Origin: Centroberyx gerrardi
Lineage: Eukaryota; Chordata; Actinopteri; Beryciformes; Berycidae
Direction of reading: 5' to 3'
DNA: 64,000 bases
Assembly (NCBI RefSeq): GCF_048128805.1
Contig: NC_135997.1
Span: forward strand, 3,700,470 to 3,764,469
Part shown: in pieces, positions 28,226-47,823 of the stretch
How the letters are laid out: every line of letters begins with the position of its first letter
Numbering within the stretch: the first letter of the stretch is position 1
Made by a program: the position numbers and the translations under genes
Notes under the pieces: generated by a model
Databases searched by the model: none
What the model saw: only the letters and a program-made list of their open reading frames with translations
What the model was told of the DNA's origin: nothing

Positions 28226-28958
28226 AAGACTCTCAGGTTTGGTCAACACACTGAAATAAACTTGGGACTTCGTAAAATAGTGAAAGTGGCTGTACAAATG
28301 TGGATTTCTTCTACAAGAAATTGTTTCTATATATACCAATCTAGAGGCTTTATAAGTTACAATGCATCATCTTTGTGCTTCATAAATTGTGAAGTTATTA
28401 TTGTCCAAAGTGGATGGGGCAAGCAGTCAGAGTGGAGAGAGCGATTGCTGATTGTGTTCATTCCTGAGAAAATTCCCATGACAAATGCAGCATAGTTTCT
28501 CGTTAATTGGCAGGACTTTCCAAAGCAGTCATTTTTAAACACACAAGGATCAGCCTGTAAAGTGCAGTAAGACATTGTAAAACAACTCTGTTTAGTCTTA
28601 AGTAGTCCACAAGTAAACACGATCAACCAAGGAAGATTTTTTGAAAATGGAATCCCTGTACAGTTAAATGCAATGTATTTTTTCATTTTAAAAAAATCAC
28701 CACAAAGAACTTAATCCTTTGTCAGTGAGCCTTGAACATAACCACCAAATGCACTGTTTCCTTCCCATTGCATTGTGTATTCTTCTGTCATTGTAAAAGA
28801 AGCAACTAACTGTCTAGACTGTTCAGCTGTCCCAACTAGTAACGTAGGTCATTTCCACTCTGCCTCCAGGTTCCACACTCTAGACCCCAGTCTTCCCCAC
28901 TCAAGAGTGTCCCTTCAACTCGGAGACTAAATGCAACTGGACCAGGGGGCTTGTGGGC

Positions 28959-35812
<6,854 letters not shown>

Positions 35813-35845
35813 GCTGTGGAGCTCATCACTCCACCTTTTCCTGTA

Positions 35846-35851
35846 AATAAA
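35846..35851 (+). terminator. kmt5b: kmt5b proximal poly(A) signal
   Basis: AATAAA 34 bases after the stop codon. Use of this site would give a very short 3' UTR; a longer form may also exist. Confidence 0.55.
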
Positions 35852-38150
35852 GATGACTCACTAATCAACTGTTGTGTTGATGTAAAAGAAGTACAGTAAT
35901 TTAAAAACAAAAAGTTGCTGAAAAATTAAGAATCTAAATGAACGTTATTAAACTAAAGGGGCTGTTAACCTAAAACAAATCTCTGTTGTTCACTTAAGTT
36001 GTATTCATCAGCAGGTTTCTAGCGTAATTTGAGTTCTTATTAATACAAATGGCATTGAATCAGATAGGCAAAGGTTAACTCATCCAGTCCATTTCTATGG
36101 CATTGTTACATGCATATACTATGCTAAACGTAAGCTGCAGGAATTTGCTAGGTATCCCTCATATTGACTTCTCTCTGATTAATCTGGCAGGACCCTGTCA
36201 AGTGAAAAACAAGAGAATTTGTTTTAAGTTCAACTATTCCTTTAAGTGAATGCACTTGTTGTTATATTCATAATGGACATGGATATTGTAGAAAGTGTAC
36301 AGTATGGTGACTATCCCCTCTGTCTCATAGGCAGATTTTTATCGAACTTTTGATTTTTGTCTCATAGTTTGTAATTTGTGTGGCAAACCATACTTAATGT
36401 ATGGAATGGTTGGTCCAGAGATATTCTGATAAGATCAGTCAGTGCATTTGGTAATAAGTTCCATGTTCTCATTATCCCAGTAGTTTCTCCGAAAACAACC
36501 ACTTAAATTCCAATAATTCATTGATTATCAGTGTTATTTACTGTGTAAGTTCAGCATGTGTCTGGTAGAGCTCAAGCATAAGAAAGATGTTAAACCTTTA
36601 AGCAAATCTGTTTCTGCATGACATTCACCTGAGCAGCATAGAGGGGTTATTGTTCAAGCAGATTTGTTTCAGATTTGGCATGGATTGATAACATTAAAGA
36701 ATAATTGGTTTCAATAGAAAGGGAATGGAGTTTAACTACCGTATTGTTTTTGGGTGATTCAACTCCCGACTGCTCATTCAGAGCATTGTAAGGAAATTTA
36801 AGTTGCTAATTTAGCTGCAGAATTCCAACAAGTAAAAGCACACGTTTTTATAATAAAAAGTTGAGTACAGTCAAGAGCGTTTCACAAGAAGTGACAGTGA
36901 ATAAATGGACCAATGTTTGAGTTATTGGATTTCAGTCTTGGAGCTACTGTATAATGGTAACATGGCACACATGATAGTTCAAGCCTTTTAACAATCATTC
37001 AAGTAGGTAACTCAAAATCAAAGCAAATGCATATGTAAAGGTTGCCTGCATCAATTATAAATCTGTAATCATAAAGTTATAAAAGTAATGTACAGAAAGA
37101 CTGGCTCAAGTCCCTCAGTACAATTTGAGATTTATTTTCATTCAAGTCCAGTCTCACTTTTTTTTTACTGACAGATTTTGGAAGAAAGCAAGTGGCGTCC
37201 ATTGACACTGGAGGTGAAAAACATCATGTATTCTCTGAAATTTACACACTAGCTTAGAATTGTATATTCTTTTCTCTCTTTGGTGCTATTTTATTTCCTT
37301 ACCATCCATTTGCCAGGCCCTTTGTTCGAAATAATAGCTATCCTATATAACTCTCAGTTGATAGATGGTGGCAGCATTAACTTCAATAGGCCCAAAGTTT
37401 TTACATCAGTAATACCCATTTTATCAGTTGTATCTGTAGCCTACTGTAGCTGTAATCTGCATTTTTTTTGTAACGGGAATGGATCTGCTTTCAGGTTTTA
37501 ATTTGCTAAATCATGTGAAAAATGTCCATCATCCAACAGCATTAGGTGCCTTAACAAAGAGCTTTTGGACACATTTTAGACCAAATTTGTAACATGACGA
37601 ATTAATGGAGTGAAAATGCTAAGCCATCTTTCCCCCTTGAAATATTGGAACACTTTTTTTTTTTTTTTTTTTTTTCCAAGGTCCACCGTCAGTCCTTCTG
37701 TATATTATTTTTGTTGTTTTAGTTTGTGGAAGTTAATGAACTGCCCAATAGATCAAGGGATCAACTGAGATGAATGTTAACCCACTTTTTTCTGTTCATA
37801 TGTACTGTTCATATCACCAGCAGCTAATCACAGTTCTGAACCTGGCTAAATCTGTCTTTTCCTTCCGTGGACGTCTCCATTCTACACTGTATACTGTTCC
37901 AGGTGTACCGTCTGTGTGGTCTTTGTCCAATAGACAGCTGTCGAGATTTCCAATTGATGAGTAAAAAAAAACAAAAAACAAATGTGAATAGTTTGCGGAC
38001 ATTTTAGCGTGTTGCGTGGGTAGTGGGAAACATGTAAAGAGAATTAAAAATGGGCAGTGCTTATATTGTCCAGTATGTAAATCATGTGAACACATCTTGT
38101 ACTTATTTAACAGTTTTGAATACTTGAAAACTATATAAAGTTTCTTTGTG
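35852..38150 (+). other. kmt5b: Possible long kmt5b 3' UTR
   Basis: No coding sequence. AT-rich, with a T run at about 37,650-37,676. A TATAAAG with a downstream TTTGTGACTCTTGTTTTC element near 38,135-38,160 could be a distal poly(A) site. Extension of the UTR this far is inferred only from the absence of other genes. Confidence 0.35.
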
Positions 38151-38199
38151 ACTCTTGTTTTCTGTGCCTGTTTTGAGGTGTGCTGGACATTGATATCAA

Positions 38200-41100
38200 A
38201 TTATACTAATTGCAAAGTCTTGAAACACAATGTGTGACAGAAGATAGGATCACTGGAGCACAGGGATCAATTTATACCATTAGCCTAGTGTAAACAAACT
38301 AATGTTTCAGCGGTACTGTTTTCATTAGAGTCTGATGGAAGCAGTAGTAATGGTGTCTTAAATTGCTCGCTTCGGTTTGTCAGGTGGAGTGGAAATAAAG
38401 GAGCAGAGAAATAAGTTAAAGTCTAGACATCGGCAATTACATACAAGTTATCTATAAAATGACAAATTGTAATTACTGCACAATCTATATCTAAGTATCA
38501 ATACATCGTGGTGTGGCATTAACCATGAGAAGGACAAGCTCCTCTTCCAAACCAGAAGGCTTTGAAACCAGAGTCGCCTATAGAGTCTCACCTCTTGGGG
38601 ATGGGGAAGGTTTCCTGATACCTCAGAACTATAATGATACTGCAGAGCTATGGTTTGCTTGAGCATAGTTATGTGTGATGATGAAGTCCAATCTATAGTC
38701 AGTGGTGCAGTCAGTAATTCTGGATTTTAAGGGGTGTTTGGTTTGGCCTATGTAGGCCACCAACAGGACCAGCACCAGCTCAAGAGGTAAAATAAATGGA
38801 ACATTTGCAGTTAAGTGATTTGGGATTTTTTTTTCCTAGATGAGATGTTTAATATTGGTGGATTTAGAGCAGTGCACGCAATGTCCACGCTTAAAACTTG
38901 TAATCCATTTATCTAAAATGGGTTCATCTTCTACTGATCTGTCAAAACATCTTGGTGTATTTGTTTCTTTTGTCTGTTCTGTTTCTGTATTTGTTTCTTC
39001 CTGTCATGATCTCCACAAAATTATTCTACTTCTTAAATTCCTCTATTTTGCTTATTGTTTTCCTATTTGCTTTCTGGTCATTCCAATATAGCCACCTTAT
39101 TGTTCACAATTTTCTTTAAAAATGTAGTAATTCAAACAATGTTAACACAATAGAAAAATGTAAAACACCACATCACATACAATTCAGACCAAAACCACTT
39201 GATAAGACCAGACAAGGAATTGATAAATATGACCAATATGCAACTGCGACACAACTGAATCATAATAGGTTCAATACAGCATCAGTAGCCTGGGTTTGTG
39301 TTTGTGCATCACACTGTTTCTTTACATTTCGTCACATCTCATCACTCAGATTATCACAATTACCAGCATGCTGTGTTTGGGGTACTGTGGGAAATAATGT
39401 TTTGTGAGTCATCCCAAGAGTATTTTTAACAGATGTCGGGCTCTGTCGCTGCTCATGGCTAACAATTAGTGCCACCATTTAACAAAGTGGCTCGAAAAAA
39501 GTTAGGGATGTAGAATGAATCAAATGGGGCTTTAGGGACAACAAACTAATTACGGCTGCATGTTGAGATTCATTATTACTTTTACAACTATGTCACAGTG
39601 CATGCAGCTCAAGTCATAAGAATTAGTCTTTATATGAAACTGTGTTGCCAAATGAAAGACCCGACTGTAGCTCTAAGTTTTCCTGATGCTGTTCAGTGGC
39701 TGGGGGGAGGGGGAAGGTATGTGATGTTGTCAGAGTCTTTCTTTGTGGATCCTGAAGCGTGACTGACTGAAAATGTACTTGTTCACAAGGCTGCAGGCGC
39801 TGGGCTGTTAAGTGTGATCGTACCCTCAGTTTTAGCTCTGTCCTCTTGAAAGATGCTGTGAATAAAGACGGGTGGTGCTGCGCCTGTGTTGACTAAGGCA
39901 CTAATGATTACTTTGGGTGCGCTGGCTTAAAAGCGTAGTTCAAAGCGCCATCAGAAGGGAAAAGGAGCCCACAAACCACCAGCCAGTTAGGGCATCGAGG
40001 CTCAAAAAAGGACATTAAGAAGCTAGAAGAAGATAGAAAAAAATATTTGACATGGTGCAAAAAGTGCACAACAAACATGAAAAGAGAAGACAAATAAAAT
40101 TTAAGCAAAGCACTATCTGCACTATGTAAAATTCTTGAGAATCCATTTTTGGTTACTTGCAATCAATAAAGCTGTGGAAAACAATCCTGGAGAATTGCTT
40201 ATTTACAACCAATAAAGCTGGATCCTGGAAAAAAAGTTAAAGTTAAATAAAGAGAGTTTAAAGTTAAATAAAGTGGGAAAAAATGCACTCTCCAGTGGAG
40301 TTTAGTGTCTTCAAAGTCACAACAGGTAAGTATCAATTAATAACGGCTCTTGTTACCACTGCTTTTATTAAACTACGTTATTCAAAGTACCATGATATTT
40401 CACTAAATCCCTTAGTGTTGATAGTCTTGCCATTAGAAACAATCAGCAATTTATATGGTCATCTGAAACTTGGATATATTTACATTTGTTTTAGAAGAAT
40501 TTGAGAAGTAGATGGAAAATCAGTGGTTTGGAACTTTTTACCCCATCATAACTCAAAATACAGGTGTGTTTTCATTTTTGAGGTTTTTTTTATATGCATC
40601 TTACAAAGGGTGAGCAAGGACACATTATAGATAGATTTGTCAAATTCAGTAACAGATAATGCTGAATTATGTTTCAGAAAATTCTCTTTTTCTGCCTTTA
40701 GGGTGGAAGATTGACTCCAGGGCATTTGTGTATATCAGTGCGAATTTTTACTTTGTTTCAGACATTGTAATTTTAGACATGTATTTTTTATCATTGCAGA
40801 GATTACCTTTATCTTTAGTTTGATCTTATTCACATCATTGTCAGATGAACACAGATGTTGCTGGAAGTAATTTTCCCAGTGGCATCTCTCTGTTTCTTAC
40901 CTAAGCCATGAGCTATCCTTCATTCACATGCTATCGGATATATCGCATGAAATTAATTTCCTACTGGGAAACACCATTCAAAGTTGGATGATGAAGTTAG
41001 AAAGTCATTGGATATTTTGCTACCCAAGTTTCTGAGTTATGACGTGACCTTTAAGTAACCTTCTCAACATGGAAGAAAAATTCAGTTTTGTGTCAGTCAG

Positions 41101-41540
41101 CGGTAAGAAAACACTTAATATGAACCTTTATTACATGTTTGCAGTTGGCCAGATCAACCATCATAGCTAACAGTTGTTATAAGTTATTAAATTAGCTTGT
41201 TAAACTGCAAGATGCCCATATTTGTTCATTGTTTGTCTTCCAGGTTTGATTTTGACATAATAGCATGTGAAAGCAACGCTTGTTTAGCAGCTGACTTGGA
41301 AGTCCGGGATGTCTGATCTTCCCACCAGCACTTGAACGTGGCATTATTTCTGGGCAAAATGTGAACTCTTGTAGTGTGACAGAAAAAATTGCAACTGTGG
41401 GATGGTTAAGATACTCCAAAACGTGTAAGACTACCATGTTCATACATGGTAAGACATTTACTATTTATTTATTTATGATTAGATATTTCCCAGTGCACCA
41501 GATCTAATTTAAACCTTGTGCTTTTAAGCTTGTACAAGTG
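38200..41540. other. Intergenic, no gene recognised
   Basis: AT-rich with repeated TTAAAGTTAAATAAAG near 40,235-40,270 and several CAATAAAGCTG. No exon-like block on either strand. Confidence 0.4.
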
Positions 41541-41850
41541 CATATGGCATAGTCAGGTGAAACTCCAATTTTGGTATTTTTTATGTTTTACCTTAAATTG
41601 AAGTATTGGATGCTCCTCTATGGGCTGAGAAAGATCTACCCTTGAGCCCATGGGTAGATCTTTCTCAGCCCATAGAGGAGCATATAATTGTTTGTATTAA
41701 ACCCCTTCAAAACCCATTGGATAAACTGAAAACTGCATGGTCGTCAAGCTAAAAACAAGCTTGTTTTTCTCAGTTCCTAAAAAGTTGACATTTTGGAGAT
41801 GCAAGGTTTCTTTTTGACAACAGCGATATATAGAAGCCTGTCTTGGATAT
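41540..41850. repeat. Dispersed repeat family X, copy 2, containing a perfect palindrome
   Basis: Family marks: AACCCATTGGATAAACTGAA, CATGGTCGTCAAGCTAAAAA, AAAAAGTTGACATTTTGGAG. At 41,611-41,682 two 31-bp arms (TGCTCCTCTATGGGCTGAGA... and its exact reverse complement) surround a 10-base spacer. Confidence 0.85.
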
Positions 41851-42842
41851 TAGAGGAAAGGGGCTCGGCTGAGTTTGAGGGGTTATCTAGTGGGCGCTTC
41901 CCCTCACAGATGCATTGAGTTAGGCCCACATGACCTTCAGAAGGATCAACAGTAAATTCACATCTCCTCTGTGGGTCTCCCCTTTAAACCTTTAAGCCTA
42001 CACTTAGACAATAACACCTCACACAACAATTTCCACTCACAGCATCAACAGGCTAAAGGAATGACTGGCTTGAAGGTATATTTTTGGACGATTTGCATTT
42101 TTAGTTTTTGTAAAGATTCTCTTAACATAAGAGAGTATGCATTTGAGGTGAGCAGAAGGCAACACACTGTAGTTTCTTGGTATTCATAGTATTCCCATGA
42201 TGTCACATGCATTTCCTACCAATATGGTGCCTTACAATATAGACAGTTCATTGGCTGTGGCTGTCGTTTGATTATAATCACCTGTTAATTTATTACAATC
42301 ACCTGTTAATTTCCTACCAAGATGGCCGTGTGATGATGTAACAGAATACTATGAATAGGATCTGAGAGTGTGAAGGTTTGTGTTGCAATTAAAGCCAATC
42401 AGCCTCTGGTGTTTAAGTGGGAAGGCTGTCAAGACACTTCAATCTCCCTGAGCCTCATCTTTGTTATTTCAAATAAAAGTCAAATCAAGAGATTGTCAGA
42501 TCAAACGAACGTTTGCAGAAGAGTCACTGCAAATCAAATGCTGCACTTCTAACGTAAAACCCTCAGTTGTTCTGTTATTGCACAAAACGCTGTAAAGTTT
42601 GAAATGTTTTGTCTGACTCTGGTGACCTCCGCCCCTCTCCTGGAGGTGGAGCAGTTTCCCCACACTGCTGCTCTGCTGTCGGTCTCCATCACCTTCCTCT
42701 ACTGTCAATACAGGAGACGCAAGACCCAGAAGATTTGGCCACCCTGCTGCCTAATGATACCACAGTCAAATGGTAAAAAAAACCAAAAACAACAAACTAT
42801 CATGTAGAATACCAGCAGCCCAATTAAGTTTAGGTGTATATT

Positions 42843-42990
42843 AGGTTTAAGGTTAAGGTTTACTTTTATTGTCTCCCTTGGGATAAATTTGTCTTGATGA
42901 GAGAGACACTGCTGCACAGTAAAAAAAAACAGACATCTCACAATTCATACCTTACACAGAGCCACATAAACATACAAAACACACAAAACA
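42843..42990 (+). repeat. LINE-tail-like dispersed repeat
   Basis: TTACTTTTATTGTCTCCCTT plus TTGGGATAAATTTGTCTTGA, then an AC-rich stretch. A sister motif (TTTATTGATCCCCTTGGGGA) is at 47,105-47,140. Confidence 0.55.
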
Positions 42991-43384
42991 TAAAAGAAAT
43001 CACATAAAAAACATAAAAGAAAACACCTAAAATATATATATCAAACACACGCATATACTCATGTTGCACTTGATCAACAGTGAAGCTAAAACAGAGTCAA
43101 GCTTCTTGTTGAGCCTTCTGGAGCTGTTGTGGGCCAAATTCAACATAATCTGTGATGGGAGGTCCCACCTGAAAACCACAGTGACACATACTGTACCTGC
43201 TCTCATCCAGCCACCTTCACCGATTTAGGAAATTATTGATGCTCATACCTCTGGTATATGTAACGTCAACTATTTATTGAGAGCATAAAACTATCATGCT
43301 TGTACTTTCTGCGTAATGTCTTTGCCCAAAATCCAAACAAAACTACAGTTAGAGCCTGTTAGAGCATATTGAACATAATACAAC

Positions 43385-43455
43385 AAATATATTATTGTAA
43401 GTCATTTTGGACAAAAGCATCTGCTAAATGACATAATGTAATGTAATGTATATAG
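43385..43455 (+). repeat. L2/SINE 3' end
   Basis: TTGTAAGTCATTTTGGACAA then AAGCATCTGCTAAATGACAT and terminal (ATGTA)n: the classic fish L2-tail with a short repeated end. Confidence 0.75.
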
Positions 43456-44611
43456 CTGTTGGTTGAAATTGGGGATAGAGTTCAGGAAGCTTTAGAAAGA
43501 AGAGTTTAGACGTGAAATAACATTACACTGGATAAAAAGCTTTCATGCCGTTTTCAGCAAGAGGCAAACAAAAGTTCAGTGTTGATTTGATTTGGAAAAG
43601 TAGCAAAATACACGATTAGAAGAAAAAAAATAATGTATATTTGACACCAAAGGAAAGCACAAGAAAATGTTACTTAAAACATGTACTTTCATTGTGGTCC
43701 TTGATGGAAGACAAAATAACAAAAACATTCACAAAACCAAATAAGAACACAATCAAAAGGTCATAGGATGTACATGGCACTAGCTAAATCATCTTAATAC
43801 GGGCAACTTTCAACTTTCGTCCAAAGTAATATTCTCACTTCCTTTTTAAACAGTTTTTGATAAAGGCTGATGAGAAGGCTGTTCCACAAACTGATACCAG
43901 AGAAGCAAAATTAACTGATATTGAAAATAGTAATTCATGTTGTTGCCCAACTTTTTTGTAATATTTTATTTAATAGACATAGTTGTAAAAAATGTCTAAC
44001 ACACACCGTGACGATGGTTTCCCTACAGAGAGAAATTCTCAACATGCGTGACACAAACAAGACCTCCGTCTCAGGTTATTTTCACCTTCATAATGTTAAT
44101 CAGGATGAGAATTATCAACTTAAATACTTTCACATCTTAGAGGAATCATTATATGATTAACCTGCATGGCTCTGCTCTGCCTCTAGAGGGCGCTGTTTAT
44201 GTTTTTTCCGTGTGTGAAGGCTTGCTGGCTTTGTGGCCTTTGGACCCAACATTGATTTTAAGAACATGACAGATGAAGATCCTTATTTTTCTGTCCATGT
44301 TAAGAGTTTATACAATCACAACTCATTTTAATCTCCTAAAATTGAATTATTTTCATTTCTTGTGTGATCTGTTTTGGGTAGATGGTTTTCATACATGTAG
44401 TTATAATGTACAGCGGGTCCATTACTCTGCTCTGTTGCCACATAGTGTGACCTTGTGCCCAGTATGGACCTTTACACCTTCCTCGCTGCACGCTGCCTTC
44501 CAGCAGTAATAACGTCATTTGGCCGGCCAATAGCTGCAACTAAAACCTTATTACCTGCATCTATATTTAGACTCAATAACAGTCTCTGGCCCCAAGGGAT
44601 CTGACATCAGG

Positions 44612-44636
44612 AGTGTGTGTGTGTGTGTGTGTGTGT
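44612..44636. repeat. (GT)n microsatellite
   Basis: About 12 GT units. Confidence 0.9.
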
Positions 44637-44894
44637 AAGCATGAGAGACAGAGATTCACATCATTTGTTTTCCATCCAGGCAGCCTCATGCCTGAAAAGT
44701 CCTGATGCCGCCACACTTCTTCAGCTAATGGAAAGATGCAACTTACAGTTAGTCAAAGGAAATGTTGAATCTCCTTAAAGTCACAATGAAATAAAAAAAT
44801 GTCACCATGTTGGCTCAGTCTCTGTTTTATAATGTACACCTATTTAACAGTAAATGCCATTTTTTTAAATTTTTGGTGGTAACTTCATGGCGTA

Positions 44895-45510
44895 GCAGTA
44901 GGTGTGCATAAAAATTAAAAACCAACAACATCATTTTTGCTCCCACATGGCGTCAAGAATTGCGGAAGTTGATGTCGGCAGTCCAAGATCATAAAAATCA
45001 CAATTATCGGTTATTTTCACAGTAATACAATCAACTCTACTTACAAAAAGTGAGTAATGACTGCTGCACTTCATTTATGGTTGATTTTAAATTCATAAAT
45101 AATTATTTCGATGTGGCCGTTCCAACGAGTTAAACACCCTTCCTACTTCACACAGAAAAATAAAGGTGCTGAAAATGGTTCTTTGGAGTGATGTCATAGA
45201 GGAACCATTTCTGGTTCCACAAAGAACCTTCCAGACCAAGGTTCTTTAAAGAACCATTTCTGCTCTCCTTTGTGTTTTTGTTTATCTGCCCTTGTATAGC
45301 CTCATTTGCAATTGCACAATATATACTATGGAGGGGTTTGGTTATTTTCCACATTTATGTCATCACCCACCATCCAATGACTAAAAATGTATATTTATAT
45401 ATAATATATTTTAATATCCCAAAGAACAAAAGCTTCTTGAAAGGTTGTGTGTGGAACCAGAAATTGTTCTTCTACGGCATCACTCTTTCTTCCCATGTGA
45501 CATGAACGCG
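44895..45510. repeat. Old repeat Y, copy 1, split by a younger MITE
   Basis: Shares GGTTGATTTTAAATTCATAA, the GATGTGG-CG-TCCAACGAGTTAAACA block and GACATGAACGCGTCA with copy 2 at 56,890-57,185. Here the last two blocks are separated by about 350 bp because an inverted-repeat element lies between them. Confidence 0.8.
45168..45495. mobile_element. MITE nested in repeat Y
   Basis: Arms at about 45,187-45,239 and 45,427-45,487 are inverted: GAGTGATG-CATAGAGGAACC / ATTTCTGGTTCCACA on the left, and their complement TGTGGAACCAGAAAT / GGCATCACTC on the right. An internal GGTTCTTTAAAGAACC palindrome is also present. Non-coding. Confidence 0.8.
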
Positions 45511-45521
45511 TCATTACACAC

Positions 45522-45605
45522 CTTCAACCAGAGAAGAAGAACTAATCAGTGAAATCAGCTGGTGTGGTGTTTGTAGTGTTTGTTTGTAATGAAAACCTGC
45601 AGACT
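45522..45605. repeat. Half copy of the fold-back seen in rpl12 intron 2
   Basis: TTCAACCAGAGAAGAAGAAC, TAATCAGTGAAATCAGCTGG and AATGAAAACCTGCAG match the right arm and loop of 13,308-13,436; the left arm is missing. Confidence 0.8.
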
Positions 45606-45865
45606 CACCTATCTCTGGGATACTATAATGAAACAAAACACGGAGGACAAACTCTCCTGTCTAGTTTCTGGTTCTGGGAGACGGTAGTTAATGTTGACTA
45701 TTACAGAAAAACCTGCCCTAGGCCATGAGGCGGCAGCAATAACATACTTTTCAAATCTGTAATTCAGTGTTAATTCCCTTTCATGTCAGAAGGTGGATTT
45801 ATATCAATGCCCCAAGCAGTGTTTTATCTGTGTTGATTGTATGGGACAAGGAAGAGCCTCTATCT

Positions 45866-46305
45866 TCAATCAAAAGCATCCATTATGTAAATTGAATAAA
45901 TCTGGTGCAAACCCACATCACTGGTGCAATGCCTGGTGAGAAAACAAATCGTGCCTGTGAGGCTGCGGCGGGTGAGGTCACGGTGATGAGCCTGGTGCGT
46001 CAGGCTTCGGCCCTCCGACCCCAGTAGTGTCATGAAGTCAAAGCATCGCTCGTCTGTTAAGAAAACCGTCTGAAGCCGCCGGATCGTCTCTGAAACTTCT
46101 TCGGTCACTCGCTCTGTTCGCCGTCTGAACCTTGAACCGTCACACAGGAGACAATCACACGATTCTGTTGGAGGAGCCTGTCTGCTCTCTGGGATCGCTC
46201 CTCTGTGCTCGTTACATCGGAGCCTGCAGAATAAAGCCATTTAGGCTGTGAATACGGCTCATATGCTGCACTGACATATATGTGCTGTAGTCTGTGGAGG
46301 GCCAT
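45866..46305 (-). other. GC-richer block with open frames, function unknown
   Basis: A 124-codon frame (46,240-45,866) and an overlapping 66-codon frame lie in sequence with more CpG than its surroundings. I recognise no domain; Arg and Cys rich. It could be a lineage-specific gene, a UTR/CpG block or chance. Not supported as a CDS. Confidence 0.2.
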
Positions 46306-46559
46306 TGTGCTACAACCAAGCCTTGGACTGACCCTGACCTCATTGCCCCCCCCCCCACCACCACCACAGACAGGTCAGTCAATACTGAATGGTGCTAGCT
46401 ACTGGACCTGACACCAGGCTGAAGCGGAGCAGGACAGTAATGAATTTCTATGGAGGACATGGTACGCTGAACATAAATCATATCGCTGTTCTCCAGCGAT
46501 ATGAGAAAGAGAAATAGCCTCGTTTTCAGATTGACAACCATGCATTATTTTTAGTTTAT

Positions 46560-46680
46560 CTATACTTTCCTTAGTTTAACCCTTTCCTCAACAAATAGAA
46601 GAGCATATAATTCAAGTTAAAACATGAAAATCACCAAAATTGGAAGTTTTCACTTTATATTGACAATTATGCTCCAGTAT
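46560..46680. repeat. Dispersed repeat family X, copy 3
   Basis: AGAAGAGCATATAATTCAAG, AACATGAAAATCACCAAAAT and TTGGAAGTTTTCAC match the arm-proximal part of copies 1 and 2. Confidence 0.6.
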
Positions 46681-46734
46681 GTTAGCATTGTGTGCAGAGT
46701 GCTGCTGTACACTGCATATACACTGCACAACTGT

Positions 46735-47300
46735 CAGTTTGTTTCAAGTAATATTATCTTGATATTAGTGGGATGATCTGTCTTAATTCAAGATATCATC
46801 ACTTATTTCTAGAACATTCTTGAAACAAGCTGATTAGTTTGTATTGGAAACAAGTGAAATTCATTTATTTTTTGTTTCATATTTCTTGTTTTAAGGAAAA
46901 TTAAATGACTTGTTGAAATTGACTTTTTTTTTTGCAGTGTTGTGTTCTCTAGGTGTTTATTCACCAAGCGTTGGCCTTGCATGTTACACTGACAAAATCC
47001 TCTCAGCCACAGCATGAGAATGACAGCCTCAGATATTATGTGCAGTATACAGCAGCACACTGCACAAACAAGTCAAAAGAGAGTGTCAAGTGACTAAGAT
47101 AAGATAAGATAGCATTTTATTGATCCCCTTGGGGAAATTCAGGGTATAATTCAGACTATATCTTGAAACAAGGCAGAACAAATCTCTCCACTATCAAGCA
47201 AATATCAGTTAATTCAAGATAATTCTTAAAACAAGTTAATTTACACTGGAAACAAGTGCAATTATCTCACCCCAGCAGTTTTTTTTTAAAACTTGTTTCC
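46735..47300. repeat. Two AAACAAG-type repeat copies and a LINE-tail piece
   Basis: Copies at about 46,735-46,945 and 47,145-47,300 share TTGAAACAAG, GGAAACAAGTGNAATT and an ending of poly(T) after GCAGT. Between them, 47,098-47,140 carries the TTTATTGATCCCCTTGGGGA motif. Confidence 0.65.
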
Positions 47301-47689
47301 AGTGATATGGTGGTAAATAGAAAAATAAGCTCCAGTTGGTGATCAAAACAACCACTAATATAAACAAATAAATCAATTATACTCTCAGAAAAGCTCCTCC
47401 TAGTGATGTATACTATGAATTTAGATCCTAAACATATATGACAGCCTATGTAAGGTTGGTTAACTCTACAGTTCATCCTCTACTTCCCTGCATGTTTGAG
47501 GGAAAAGCCTCAGTAAGATGGACATTTAGTTTTTTTGGCAGTAATCTAGTGCTTTTAATCTCCCCAGTTCCATAATTACGCGCGAGTGTTGCGGGGATTT
47601 AGGGGTTAAAGAAGGGCATTTGACTCGCTAATTCCCATATCTGCCACATGGTGGGGACCGGAGGAGATTCCCCTGCTGGCGGTCGTGTT

Positions 47690-47823
47690 GTTCAGTTTGC
47701 AGACTGCTGCTGCTGCTTTGTTGTTCCTGCCGAGGTCAGTCAGTCCGACCAGCAGTCCAGTGCGCACAGGACCGGGACAGCTCTCCACCGCAACTACATT
47801 TCTCCGCAATTTAGCGCAAAAAC
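47690..47823 (+). other. cd82: Probable cd82 first (non-coding) exon and promoter edge
   Basis: CpG-richer block (CGCGCGAG, CGGTCGTG, CCGAGGTCAGTCAGTCCGAC) ending in a consensus donor CAAAAAC|GTAAGTA at 47,823/47,824. It lies upstream of the cd82 coding exons with no other gene between, and tetraspanin genes of this type have non-coding first exons with long first introns. Start site about 47,690 is a guess. Confidence 0.5.
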
